Below are positions 43,473 to 52,890 of a stretch of 64,000 nt of DNA, in pieces. The notes below the pieces were generated by a model. The model was not told the DNA's origin. It worked only from the letters and a program-made list of their open reading frames with translations, and did not search any database. This DNA comes from Phycisphaera sp. (GTDB taxonomy: Bacteria > Planctomycetota > Phycisphaerae > Phycisphaerales > Phycisphaeraceae). Location of the stretch: positions 62,001 through 126,000 of the forward strand of contig WGMF01000006.1 of the NCBI GenBank assembly GCA_016125215.1, in the 5' to 3' direction. The position numbers and the translations under genes were made by a program. The first letter of the stretch is position 1. Every line of letters begins with the position of its first letter.

Positions 43473-46400
43473 TTAAAACTCGAAATCCGCGCTGAAACTC
43501 AGGGACAGGTCGATGCCCTTGGTGTAGGAGGTATGGACCACGTCACCGGCGTTGAACTCGCCGCGGTAGACGCGCTGGATCATGGGGTCGGTCAGGTTCT
43601 TGGCCTGGAACTTGAGCTTGAAGTGCTCGCCGATCTTCTGCGAGACGCTCAGGTTCAAGGTGCCGTATTCTTTTTCGTAGAGGTCGGGGATGAAGAGTCC
43701 GCCGTTGCCGATCGCCGAGCCGGCCACGAGTGTGTCCCCGCGGACGGTGTAGAAGATGGAAAACTCCGTGCCCGTGTCGGGGATGGCGTAGATCATGTAG
43801 ATGTTGTAGAGCAGCTCGGGGGCGTTGGTGGCGTCGCGGGTCGTGCGACGGGGAAAGCCGAACAATACCGACTGGTCCTGCTCGTACTCGGGGATCGAGA
43901 CCTCCGAGGTGATAAGGGTGGCGTTGCCGCCGAAGCTCAGGCCCTGGAGGTTGTCATCGAAAGCCGCGAGGTCCTGGCGTAGTTCGAGTTCCCACCCGCG
44001 GATCTTGCCCTCGGGGTAGTTGACCGCGGTGGTGAAGGTGCCCGTGCCGGAGAAGTAGCGCTGGATGTATTCGATCGGGCGCTGGATGTCTTTGAGGAAG
44101 TAAGACACGGAAAAGAACGTGCCGCTGCGGGGCTGGAAATCCAGACGCAGGTCGTAGTTCTCCAGCGCAGACATCTGCAGTGTGTTGTTGCCGACAAAGA
44201 TGTCGCCGCCCAGGTAATCCTGCTGCTGGATCGGCGAAAGTTCACGGAAGGTCTGTCTGGCCACGGTCTGCGTGTAGGACCCGCGGAGGGAAATCTCCGG
44301 GACGGGGTTGAGGACGAACGAGAGCGCCGGCAGGATGTCGTCCTGGCTGAAATGGGCGTCGGCGACGTCGGCTGGATTCAGAAGCACCTGCGAGGTCACC
44401 AGCGGGGGCGGCGGCGGGATGTAAAACGCGCGGATGAATTCCCTGCCGCTGCGGACCTCGACGTAGGGCGAGACATCGGTGGAGATCTCGGTGCTCTCGA
44501 AACGGGCCCCGCCGATGAGCTTGAACCACGAGGTCAGCGGCAGGTCCATCATCGCGTAGAAGGCGTTGACCTCGAACTTGCCGGTGTAATCGACGTCGAT
44601 TCGGGAGAGCACGGTGCGGTGTGCCTGCGAGGGCCAGACCGTGCTCCACAGGTCGGTAAACGGCCCGTAGTAAACCTGGTTGCTGTCGAGTACGCTGGGG
44701 TTGGTGAAGGAGTCCTGGTTGTATTTTCGATCCACCATGTCGCTGAAAATGCCCAGCTTCAGGTATCCCTCGGTGTTGCTCCACTGAGTAAAAGGCAGCT
44801 TCAGGTTGACCTGGTACTGCGTGTCGTCTTCCCGGATGTCGCGGAAGATGCGTTGCAGGTTGCCGAGGTTGGAGTTGCCCGAACCGGAGTAGACGATGTG
44901 CCGACCGAGGCTGAACGGCGAGGGGTCGCTGGGGTTGCCGGGGACCCAGATCGTGCTGAGAAACCTCTTGTCAGGCTCGAAAAACGTGGCGTCGTTGAGG
45001 GAAAAAGTCCAGTCGAACTCGGGCTTCTTCAGGTCGAACCACGAGTCGGATTCCTCGTCAAAAATCGGGAGCTTGTGCTGGCCGCTGAACTGGAAGCTCT
45101 GCGTCGTACGCTCGGTGTAAGCCAGGCTTTCATCGCGGCGGTAGGGCGCGGAGAAGGTGGAGGTCCAACCGTTGGACGTGGGGTCAGCCGGATCGTAACC
45201 GGGATAGAAGTAGGCCTTGCCCCGCGTGTCCTCGGCCAGCGTGGCAGTGTCTTCAGCCGCACGGGTATAGAGGTAGACAAACTTGAGCTTCTGCTCTGCC
45301 CACTCCAGACCCACGACACTCAACCCGCCCCACTTGACCTCCGACGACGACTGGCTCTCGTCGAACAGCGAGGTGTAACCGTCGTTGCTGACGTTCTTGA
45401 CCAGGGGGATGAACGTGCCGCTGGGGTCCTGGCTGTACTGGTCGTTGATCCCGTTCTGATAAGACGAGCTGTCGCGTTCGTAGAAGAAGCTGAAGAGTGC
45501 GCCGAGCTTCACGTCGTTCTCGAAGCTGTGACTGCCGCCGACCGTGAAGCCGAGCTTGTAATCCACCGGGGCCTCGCCGCGCGTCACACCGACCGCCCCC
45601 GCGTTCATGCCGTCGTTCGCGCTGGTCCTGTCGAACCACTTCGACTGGACCTGCCTTGTGTTCGAGGGGTTGAACCCGAACAGGTTCACCCCGCCGCCCT
45701 CGTAGGTCAGAAAATCGCTGCGACCGGTCGTCTGCGTGTTGTAGCCGATCGACGCGTTGAACTGGAAGATGTTCTGATCCGGGATGCCCTTGAGGATGAG
45801 GTTCACCGCGCCGCCCGAGGCGTCGCCCTGCTGGTCGGGCGTGAAGGTCTTGCTGATCTGGATGCTCTCGATGACCGCGGAGGGGAACTGGTCAAGCTCG
45901 ACGGCTCGGGTCTTGTCGTCAGCCGACGGCAGGCGGACGCCGTTGAGCTGGGAGTTGACATAGCGGTCGGGCAGGCCACGGATCACCGCGAACTTGCCGT
46001 CCTGCACGGTGGCGCCCGAAACGAGTGTCAGAGCATCCGCGGCATTGCCCCGGCCAGACTTGCCGATCAGCTCCGAACCGATCGAGTTGAGGAACTGCGG
46101 GCTGTTGAGCTGCAGGTTGAGCAGCCCCGCTTCCGTCGGACCGCCGATCTGGAAATCGGGGACGACAAACTCGTCCATGTCGGTGAAATCGCCCGAGAGC
46201 AGGACCTCCACCTCGGTGAGTTGCCCCTCGCTGACGACGACGTTCGACCGCGGCGTGCTGGTGTAACCGTCTTTTGAGAAGACCAGGTTGTAAGTGCCGG
46301 GGGGAAGTTGGATCGAGTAAGCCCCCTGCTCGTTGGCGGCAGCCTTCTCGCCGGTCTCCGCGACAGTGACCACGGCCCCGGCCAGCGGCGCCTGGAAGTC

Positions 46401-46511
46401 CTTGTCATAGACAACGCCACGGATCGAGCCCATCTGCTGCGCCCACACGGTCGCAGCGATGAACATCGCCGTGCCCCCACTGACCCACCGCCAGAGCCGA
46501 CGTTTTACCAT
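43473..46511 (-). CDS. TonB-dependent outer-membrane receptor with carboxypeptidase-regulatory domain
   Basis: A 1012-residue receptor. It has a signal peptide ending near VWAQ, then a carboxypeptidase-D-regulatory-like domain (GSIRGVVYDKDFQAPLAGAV to SEGQLTEVEVLL). A TonB-box-like stretch (DEFVVPD) comes next. The plug domain includes KFAVIRGLPDRYVNSQLNG and GDASGGAVNLILKG. A long beta-barrel ends in DLSLSFSADFEF with terminal Phe, as outer-membrane barrels do. The ligand is unknown. It overlaps the upstream helical-repeat gene by 7 bases and precedes the whole energiser operon. Confidence 0.92.
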   Translation of the reverse strand: MVKRRLWRWVSGGTAMFIAATVWAQQMGSIRGVVYDKDFQAPLAGAVVTVAETGEKAAANEQGAYSIQLPPGTYNLVFSKDGYTSTPRSNVVVSEGQLTEVEVLLSGDFTDMDEFVVPDFQIGGPTEAGLLNLQLNSPQFLNSIGSELIGKSGRGNAADALTLVSGATVQDGKFAVIRGLPDRYVNSQLNGVRLPSADDKTRAVELDQFPSAVIESIQISKTFTPDQQGDASGGAVNLILKGIPDQNIFQFNASIGYNTQTTGRSDFLTYEGGGVNLFGFNPSNTRQVQSKWFDRTSANDGMNAGAVGVTRGEAPVDYKLGFTVGGSHSFENDVKLGALFSFFYERDSSSYQNGINDQYSQDPSGTFIPLVKNVSNDGYTSLFDESQSSSEVKWGGLSVVGLEWAEQKLKFVYLYTRAAEDTATLAEDTRGKAYFYPGYDPADPTSNGWTSTFSAPYRRDESLAYTERTTQSFQFSGQHKLPIFDEESDSWFDLKKPEFDWTFSLNDATFFEPDKRFLSTIWVPGNPSDPSPFSLGRHIVYSGSGNSNLGNLQRIFRDIREDDTQYQVNLKLPFTQWSNTEGYLKLGIFSDMVDRKYNQDSFTNPSVLDSNQVYYGPFTDLWSTVWPSQAHRTVLSRIDVDYTGKFEVNAFYAMMDLPLTSWFKLIGGARFESTEISTDVSPYVEVRSGREFIRAFYIPPPPPLVTSQVLLNPADVADAHFSQDDILPALSFVLNPVPEISLRGSYTQTVARQTFRELSPIQQQDYLGGDIFVGNNTLQMSALENYDLRLDFQPRSGTFFSVSYFLKDIQRPIEYIQRYFSGTGTFTTAVNYPEGKIRGWELELRQDLAAFDDNLQGLSFGGNATLITSEVSIPEYEQDQSVLFGFPRRTTRDATNAPELLYNIYMIYAIPDTGTEFSIFYTVRGDTLVAGSAIGNGGLFIPDLYEKEYGTLNLSVSQKIGEHFKLKFQAKNLTDPMIQRVYRGEFNAGDVVHTSYTKGIDLSLSFSADFEF

Positions 46512-47788
46512 GGATCGCCCAGGCCTCGTTTGATTTCACCGATCCGCGTCCACATCTGTGAGTCCGGCTCCAGCCCCTGCAATGCCAGTGAAAGACACGT
46601 CGCCACAAGGTCCTCCGCGCGGCAACGGGCGTTGGGGTTGATCGCGCCGACCTCAATGACCTTGCGATAGACCTCCAGGCTCCTGCCCGGATCAGACATC
46701 TGGAGGTAAGACTCCGCCACCGGACGCAGCGCTCCCGCCTGGTCGAACGTCATGATGTCGCCGTGCTTCTCGTCAAACATCCTGACCATCGCGTCGGCCT
46801 GCTCACGCGCTTTGTCCACGTCCCCGCAGCGTGCCCGCGCGCCCGCCAGCCGACCGATCATCGGGATGTAGTATTCCGTGTCCCACGCGACGGAGTCGAT
46901 CTTCACCTGCGCCTGATTGACGAAGCCCAGGCCGTGCGCCGGGTCGCCGCTCTGGGCGCAGACGGCCGACATCTCGAGCAGGATGTCGATCTGCTTGATG
47001 AGCGGGATCGCCTCGAACTTGCCCAGCACCTGCTCTTCGATCTCTTTTCTGCGCTGATCGTCGTGGTAGTTAGCGCGGTAGATTTCGAGATAAGAACCCA
47101 TCGCGCTCATGACCGTGTCGAAGACCGTGAGGTTCCCCGTTACCGACGCGAGGGCCTGCATCTGCGCACGGTAAGAATCTTCGCCCGGCTTAGTGGCCAT
47201 GTCGCTGGCGACACCGCCCTGGTGCATGGGTTCAATGGCGTCGGTCTGATCTTTGATCGCCTGCTCTTTCTGCCCTAAAAGAATCCTGGCCTTGACGCAC
47301 TTCGAGACGATCTCACTCTTGCGCCAATCCTGGTCGGCCGCGAGCGAAATCACCTGCGCATCCTGGATGAGTTTTTCGACCCCCTCATGGCTTCCATGTT
47401 GGAGGCGGTAGATCGCCAGGTCCGCCATGACCGAACCACGACGCCAATTCTCAATCTTGAGCAGGCTCTTCTCGACCGGCTGGGTTTGACCAAGCTGGAG
47501 ACAAGCCTGCGTGACAAGGTATTGCATCCGTGAACGGGTTTTGATGTGCGGATAGGCTGGGATCTCGGTTGCGGTCTCGAACGCAACGGTCAACAGTTTC
47601 TTTCGGTACTCATCGAGAGGCTGGTCAGACAAAGCGTTTGAGCCTTGTGCCATTTCCACCGTCACCTGCGGGGGAGTTACGGGATGCTTGACCGTATCGT
47701 CGCGCGATTCGGAGCCAGCTTGAACACCAACCGCAAGGCCGATCGACATAGCACAAGCTGCAAAAATGATTGGGCGTTTCATGGTCAT
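46505..47788 (-). CDS. Secreted helical-repeat protein of unknown function
   Basis: A 427-residue protein with a signal peptide (IIFAACAMSIGLAVGVQAG) and an almost fully alpha-helical mature part with TPR-like helix pairs (QYLVTQACLQLGQTQPVEKSL, GRLAGARARCGDVDKAREQAD, VAESYLQMSDPGRSLEVYRK). I do not recognise a named family. It starts the operon that continues into the receptor gene, whose start it overlaps. It is separated from the beta-helix gene by a hairpin. A periplasmic or surface partner of the receptor is a reasonable guess. Confidence 0.65.
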   Translation of the reverse strand: MTMKRPIIFAACAMSIGLAVGVQAGSESRDDTVKHPVTPPQVTVEMAQGSNALSDQPLDEYRKKLLTVAFETATEIPAYPHIKTRSRMQYLVTQACLQLGQTQPVEKSLLKIENWRRGSVMADLAIYRLQHGSHEGVEKLIQDAQVISLAADQDWRKSEIVSKCVKARILLGQKEQAIKDQTDAIEPMHQGGVASDMATKPGEDSYRAQMQALASVTGNLTVFDTVMSAMGSYLEIYRANYHDDQRRKEIEEQVLGKFEAIPLIKQIDILLEMSAVCAQSGDPAHGLGFVNQAQVKIDSVAWDTEYYIPMIGRLAGARARCGDVDKAREQADAMVRMFDEKHGDIMTFDQAGALRPVAESYLQMSDPGRSLEVYRKVIEVGAINPNARCRAEDLVATCLSLALQGLEPDSQMWTRIGEIKRGLGDPW

Positions 47789-47831
47789 GATGGTAACGGC
47801 CTTATGTTGTTATGACTTGGTTAGTTATTTG

Positions 47832-47869
47832 TAAAGACCCGGTGATGGGATTCACCCCACCACCGGGTC
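47832..47869 (-). terminator. Hairpin with weak T-tract after the beta-helix gene
   Basis: On the minus strand GACCCGGTG (47869-47861) pairs with CACCGGGTC (47844-47836), nine base pairs, extendable inward through TGGG/CCCA. TTTACAAATAA follows. The T-run is short, so it may attenuate rather than stop transcription into the downstream Ton-T2SS genes. Confidence 0.65.
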
Positions 47870-47914
47870 GAAGTTGAGTCAGGATAAGTTTTTAGGATTA
47901 TCCTTGGGTTCGAA

Positions 47915-49861
47915 TTACATCGGGGTGACACGGTAGATCTTGCCCGCCACCAGAGCCGAGGTGTCGGTGTAGGTCTGCGTGTTCCCGTCGCCGGAGATCG
48001 TGGTCAGGGTGTTCCAACCGCTGCCCGTGTTGTATTCGATCACGTAATCGCAACCGGGCTCGGTGTCGAAGGTGATCGTGGAGGTCAGGTAGATGTTGGC
48101 GTTGGGGTCGGGGACGTTGGCACCGTAGGTGGTGGTGTCAAGCAAGCCGAACTGGGACGCCGCGGTCCAACCCACGAGCCAGTTGCAGTTGGCGCTGAAC
48201 GCACCACGGTACATGGCCTGCGAGAAGAAGCCGTCGGACGGGGCCGCGGAGTGGCTGACCGTCTGGGCATCACGGGTCGTGTTGATACGCGGGTCGAAGT
48301 GCACAACGTTGGCCATGACGGTGTCCGTGTTGACGAACACGGTGCCGTAGGTCAGCACGTTGATCGGCAGGTCGGAGCTGTCGCCGTATCGGCTGGTCTG
48401 GCCGGAGCGGACCACGTTGGCCTTACCTGCGTTGGTCGCGCCGCTGCTGGTCACGCCCACCGAGTCGGACTTGGTATAAGCCGAGCCCGCACGGTTGTTG
48501 TAGAACAGCGAGTCGGTGACTTCACAGAGATAGCCCTGGCCGATCGTGCCGTCGCCGGCCGACTGGGACTGGTACATGGTCTTGAGTTCAGCGACCGACA
48601 TGGCCACGCCGCTGCCGAGGTAGTTGGTGCATGAAGCGTTGCCGCCGGTGAGGCTGTTGGTGGTGTCCCACTCGGCGGTGTAACGCAGGCCCCAGACGCC
48701 GTTGGCGGCGTTGGTGAAAGCCGGGGTGGTGTTGAAGGGAGCAACTGTGCCCTGGCCGTACCGCCAGAGGTCGGTGAAACCGTTCTCGGAGGATTCCTCG
48801 CGGACCAGCTCGGCACCGCCGTTGAGGACGAGGATGTTGCGGTACTGGACGTGGGCGTTGTCACGGTAGGTAAAGACATGGTCGCTGCCGGCACCCGCGC
48901 CACCGTTCTGGCCGTCGGGCTGACCGATCACGGTCGCGTTGTAGATGGTCGCACAGGTGTGGGGCACCGCGTTGTTGGCTTCAGCGCCGTCGATCTCGAA
49001 GGCGTTGTCGCCGGCACCCGAACCCTGCTTGGCGGTGGCGCCGTAACCCTGCACGATGCAGATGAACTGGGCCTTGCCGCGCCAGCCCTGGTCGACGTCG
49101 AACGAGTCGTCGCCGATGTTCCAGATGCTGATGTACTTGTAGTTGACGGTGCCGCCCCAGGTCTCGATGCCGTCGTCGATGTTGGAGAAGATGTCGATGT
49201 GGTTGACGTCGGTCTCACGGCCGATGCCGCCCATGGACAGACCGTTGAGTTCGTACTCGACGGTGGCCACCGAGCCGCCGAACCGCAGCGAGACGTACTG
49301 GAGAGTGCCGCTGTCGTCGTTGTCGTTGGTACCGCCGTAGATCACGCGGGGGTCGCCGGCTGGGCTGGCGAGCAGGCCTTCCATGGCGGCCTTGTTCAGA
49401 CCGCTGGGAACGGCGGTGTTGGCGTAAGGCGAAGCGCTGGTGCCGTCCTGGACGTTGTCAATACCTGAACCGTTAGCGATGTACTGGTGGCCGATGAGGC
49501 CCTTACCCATGATGGTCACGTTACCCCATTCGTTGACCGCGTAGCGCTGGCTGCCGGTGTCGTTGGTGGAGGTGAAGACGATGGGAGCGGCCTTGGTGCC
49601 CAGGGCCATGATCTTCGAGCCACGGGTGATGGCCAGGGCGCCTTCGTCGCCCGGATCGCTGGCGATGCGGGTGCCGGCTTCGATGGTCAGGGTCGCGCCG
49701 TTGGAGACGTAGATCTGACCGACGAGGTTGTAGGTGTTGCTGGCGGTCCAGGTGGTGGACTCGGTGATGTCCGCGACCACCGCGACGTTGGCGGCGTAGG
49801 CGCCGGCCGAAGCCAGGCCCATCGTTGCGCCAACCAGAGTCATCTTAAGAGCATTCTTCAT
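47915..49861 (-). CDS. Secreted right-handed beta-helix surface protein
   Basis: A 648-residue protein with a signal peptide (MTLVGATMGLASAGAYA). The mature part has parallel beta-helix rhythm (LVGQIYVSNGATLTIEAGTRI, GTLQYVSLRFGGS, NHIDIFSNIDDGIETWGGTVNYKYI-type turns). The C-terminus is a fibronectin-like or choice-of-anchor-like strand set (FDTEPGCDYVIEYNTGSGW). AAAGGATT precedes the start. It is the last gene before a hairpin and the TonB receptor operon. Related proteins often accompany TonB receptors, but I cannot name a characterised homologue. It is a candidate substrate of the adjacent type II system. Confidence 0.7.
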   Translation of the reverse strand: MKNALKMTLVGATMGLASAGAYAANVAVVADITESTTWTASNTYNLVGQIYVSNGATLTIEAGTRIASDPGDEGALAITRGSKIMALGTKAAPIVFTSTNDTGSQRYAVNEWGNVTIMGKGLIGHQYIANGSGIDNVQDGTSASPYANTAVPSGLNKAAMEGLLASPAGDPRVIYGGTNDNDDSGTLQYVSLRFGGSVATVEYELNGLSMGGIGRETDVNHIDIFSNIDDGIETWGGTVNYKYISIWNIGDDSFDVDQGWRGKAQFICIVQGYGATAKQGSGAGDNAFEIDGAEANNAVPHTCATIYNATVIGQPDGQNGGAGAGSDHVFTYRDNAHVQYRNILVLNGGAELVREESSENGFTDLWRYGQGTVAPFNTTPAFTNAANGVWGLRYTAEWDTTNSLTGGNASCTNYLGSGVAMSVAELKTMYQSQSAGDGTIGQGYLCEVTDSLFYNNRAGSAYTKSDSVGVTSSGATNAGKANVVRSGQTSRYGDSSDLPINVLTYGTVFVNTDTVMANVVHFDPRINTTRDAQTVSHSAAPSDGFFSQAMYRGAFSANCNWLVGWTAASQFGLLDTTTYGANVPDPNANIYLTSTITFDTEPGCDYVIEYNTGSGWNTLTTISGDGNTQTYTDTSALVAGKIYRVTPM

Positions 49862-49968
49862 GATTCAGAATCCTTTGTTTAATCGTGAGTGAGTAACAGT
49901 CTTCATGGATGGGCCTTGATCCGATCAAGCCCCATATATCGATTCATGCGAAACATTGGCACACAAAC

Positions 49969-50556
49969 TCAGGCCTGACGACGGCGACGGGCCACGAGAG
50001 CGGTCGCACCGAGGGCGAGAACCGCAAAGGAAGCGGGCTCGGGAACCTCGGGTGTGGTCCCCGCAGTCGCTGCGCCGGCGGAATCAGAACTCGCACCACC
50101 GTATGATTCGGTGAGGAAATTGAGGGCGCCGTTGAACTGGTCAGCGGGAACCACCCATGCGGTGTCAGAGAAATCCTGGACGAGGTCGGTGCGGTACATG
50201 CCGTAGTCCGTACCCGCCCCGGGGGTACTGCCGGTGGTGTCAAACCAGTAAAGCTTCATCTGCTTGCCGATGAGGCCGGTCACATCGATCACCAGGGGAG
50301 CTGCGATTTCACCCTCGAATGAAGTGAAGGAATACACCACGTCGCCGGAGTCGTCCGAAATCGCGGCGGCGGTGGGTGTGCCGAAACCGTTCATGTTGGC
50401 GTCGATCACCAGCGCGGCGAGGGAGCTGGCGGGAAGTGGGGTGGTGCCGTCAGCCTTGGTGAGAAAGCCAGCCCCAAGGTTGACGGTCGCGGTCGCGAAA
50501 GCAGCAGCGGGGGAGAGAGCGAGTGCCACGAGGGCAACGGAAAGAATCTTTTTCAC
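49969..50556 (-). CDS. PEP-CTERM sorting-signal protein
   Basis: A 195-residue protein with a signal peptide (ILSVALVALALSPAAAFA), a domain of about 140 residues and a canonical PEP-CTERM tail (VPEP, then ASFAVLALGATALVA, then RRRRQA). GTG 50556 is chosen because TAGGAG lies 7 bases upstream; the longer frame lacks a site. The middle domain is paralogous to residues about 45-205 of the LEPR-XLL protein at 16912-18573 (shared lines DANxNGFG, YRTDxVQDFS, AWVVPADQ, LNFLT). It is probably processed by the window's exosortase or another one. Confidence 0.85.
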   Translation of the reverse strand: MKKILSVALVALALSPAAAFATATVNLGAGFLTKADGTTPLPASSLAALVIDANMNGFGTPTAAAISDDSGDVVYSFTSFEGEIAAPLVIDVTGLIGKQMKLYWFDTTGSTPGAGTDYGMYRTDLVQDFSDTAWVVPADQFNGALNFLTESYGGASSDSAGAATAGTTPEVPEPASFAVLALGATALVARRRRQA

Positions 50557-50624
50557 GAGACTACTCCTAAGAAAAGTTGAGTGTTGTAAACAGGAAGTTT
50601 GAAGACACATATCGAATCAATCTT

Positions 50625-51653
50625 TCAATAACCGGGAGAGGGCTGCGACCAGAACGTCGTGGCATCAGCCGTTCCTTTTTGGCGGATAATCAGCGTAGCG
50701 CCGGGGGGCAACGGCTGGGTATCGAAGTTCGTTGCACCCGCACCAAACTTGCGCCAGTGACCACTCACGGTGTAGTAGGTCGCAGACGCGGACTTGTTAA
50801 AGCTGTTGACAGTGTTGTCGTAGACGTAAAGCGCACTGATGAGGTTAAACTGGCTGGTGCTGTCGGAGAAAGCCGAAGTGCCGGCAAGGTTCAAGCCCGC
50901 GAGAGTCGTGGGCAACGCGTTGTCGGCGGAAAGAATGTTGTCGTTATCAGTCGACACGGAACGGACAATCTTCACCTGCTTGGCGTTGTTTTCCACGTCA
51001 CCGAGTGAGTAATAGGTGATCGGGGTGGTCGTGGCACGGATGATGAACTGATACTGGGGCGGGATGACCACGTTGTCCTTGTTGGCAGTACCCGCACCGA
51101 ACTGACGCCACTGGCTGGCGCTGTTGAGAAAGTAGTAGGTCGCGGCTGCCGATTTGTTCTTCCCGATTGTGGTGGGGAGGAAATAAACAGCCGTGTCCAG
51201 CGCGAACTGCGAGTTGGACCCGGCGAAGGAAATGCCCTTCATGTTGTCGGGGAAGACGCTGGCGAGGGTGTTGTGGGGGATGATGCAGAACTTGTCACCA
51301 GCGGTCAGACCGGTCAGGATCGCGGTGTCCGCGAAGGTGATGGTGGTGCTGCTGGTGGTGTTGTTGGAGATGGTGCTCCACTTGCCGGCGTTGGTACCGG
51401 AGGTGAAGCGGACGTAGTAGAGGGTTGCGTAGTTAGCACTCAGGGGGCTGGCAACGGTGACACCGCTGCCGGTGACCGTGGCCACGGTGAACTCGCCGAC
51501 CTTGTCCTGTGTGAATGGAACGCACAGGTAGACGTCGGTGCCGGCGGGTACCGAAAGGCTGTTGTAGCCGACGACGTTGTCCGCGCTGCTGACCGAGGCC
51601 AGGGCGAGGGACAACGAGGCGGCGGCCATCCATGCTCTTGCTCGAAGTTTCAT
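50625..51653 (-). CDS. Secreted protein resembling the TIGR02597 family
   Basis: A 342-residue protein with a signal peptide (AWMAAASLSLALASVSSA) and the opening NVVGYNSLSVPAGTDVYLCVPF. This opening resembles the TIGR02597 family of Verrucomicrobia and Planctomycetes; I could not verify this. An internal duplication is visible: ATYYFLNSASQWRQFGAG and IPPQYQFIIR recur as ATYYTVSGHWRKFGAG and LPPGATLIIR. The function is unknown. It is the first gene of the long minus-strand block. Confidence 0.65.
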   Translation of the reverse strand: MKLRARAWMAAASLSLALASVSSADNVVGYNSLSVPAGTDVYLCVPFTQDKVGEFTVATVTGSGVTVASPLSANYATLYYVRFTSGTNAGKWSTISNNTTSSTTITFADTAILTGLTAGDKFCIIPHNTLASVFPDNMKGISFAGSNSQFALDTAVYFLPTTIGKNKSAAATYYFLNSASQWRQFGAGTANKDNVVIPPQYQFIIRATTTPITYYSLGDVENNAKQVKIVRSVSTDNDNILSADNALPTTLAGLNLAGTSAFSDSTSQFNLISALYVYDNTVNSFNKSASATYYTVSGHWRKFGAGATNFDTQPLPPGATLIIRQKGTADATTFWSQPSPGY

Positions 51654-52890
51654 TGGGTCTCCTTGATAGAGGCGATTACACGATTGTCTTGATCGAAACA
51701 GTTGATTAACAGATACAGATGCTCTCTCTTTTTGCTTTCTTAGCCCTGCCTCCTTTCACGCTTGGCGCTGTGGGTGTTGCCTTCGCCCCGATCGCACGGT
51801 GACGATCAAGACCTCTCCGATACTCCGTTAATCCCCTCACAGGGTTTTCTTCTGCCGACTCCCGGCTTGGCGGTCTCTCTCTTTTTTCCCTCTCAGGTTG
51901 CTGGCCTGAATCTGAAAACCGCACGTCCCTTGAGCGGTCGGCCCGATGCTTTCTCTCTTCTGCCTCCCCGAACACAAGCGCGAGCAGAGTTCTCGCAGGC
52001 AGCAGGTGACCTCTGACGGGGGCATACGGTAAGGCACCCGTGTGTTGATCTGATTGGGATCAAATTTGTTTCTTGTTAAAACAGACTTTGGCCAGGAGAC
52101 ACAATGTCAGCGGAGCGTTAATGTTGTGGCGCTCACTCCGCGAAGTGTTGCGTATTACGGTGTTATGCGGGATAGCCGGTCGACGGACTCACCGACGCGG
52201 GAACACGAGATGCGAAAAAAAAATTTGCGCCTATCACATTGTTATGCACAGACGCTCAGTATCGCCGAATCAAAATCCAATCACACAACAACAAAAAACC
52301 CGCGGTTTCGCAGGGCAATCCGCGCCGAACAAAAACCATTCTGAAATACACCCGTGCAAACACGACCACACGACACGGATGCCGATCGGCTTGGGATGGT
52401 CACACCTGTAACACGCAGCAACCAGAGGTCGCAACGCAACAACCGGCGTCTCGCACTTGAACGAACACCCACACGAACACCGATGCCCGGGGAAAAGTGC
52501 CAATCATGTCGTGGGATAACCCGCGCCACGGCATGTTCAATTTCTTCTCCCTGATTGAAATTCAATTCTTTATGGCAATCCAACCGAGCCTGGGGCGCAC
52601 CGCGCGTCGGCCGACATCATGCGAAATTGGAAGCGGATCAACACGGACTCCGCAACCCAAAGGTGTTTGACTTTCAGTGTGTGTTCTGAAGTCGACCCCA
52701 CACAGAAACGACAAAATGCACCGTCAAGGCAGGTGACGCTAGCGTGATCCAAACATTAATCGCACACAACCGTCACGCAGGCTGTGGAGTTTTGTACCCA
52801 TCGGGGCGTCAACGTGCGCGGTGTGGCGTGGCGTGCCGGTCCGAGCGGTGTGGACCACGGGCTTGCCGGGATGTTTCGGGGTGTTCAGGG
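51654..52890. other. 1.24-kb intergenic region without a convincing gene
   Basis: GC content is clearly lower than in neighbouring genes, especially at 52040-52400. Short frames on both strands show no family features or good ribosome sites. It should contain the promoter of the long minus-strand block near 51.7-51.9 kb. A terminator-like hairpin on the minus strand lies at 52291-52315. No tRNA, riboswitch or insertion sequence was recognised. Confidence 0.6.
52291..52315 (-). terminator. Orphan terminator-like hairpin in the 1.24-kb spacer
   Basis: On the minus strand CCTGCG (52314-52309) pairs with CGCGGG (52304-52299, including one T-G pair) over an AAAC loop. TTTTTT then follows. The nearest upstream minus-strand gene ends 575 bases away, so it may end a small RNA or a long 3' leader. 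Confidence 0.55.

Noticed and set aside
44352-46277. A 641-codon open frame on the plus strand
   Set aside because: Antisense to the TonB receptor; composition and lack of domains mark it as a GC-rich shadow frame.
52281-52583. A 100-codon minus-strand frame in the intergenic spacer
   Set aside because: No ribosome site at a suitable distance, no recognisable fold, and it would run through the terminator-like hairpin.
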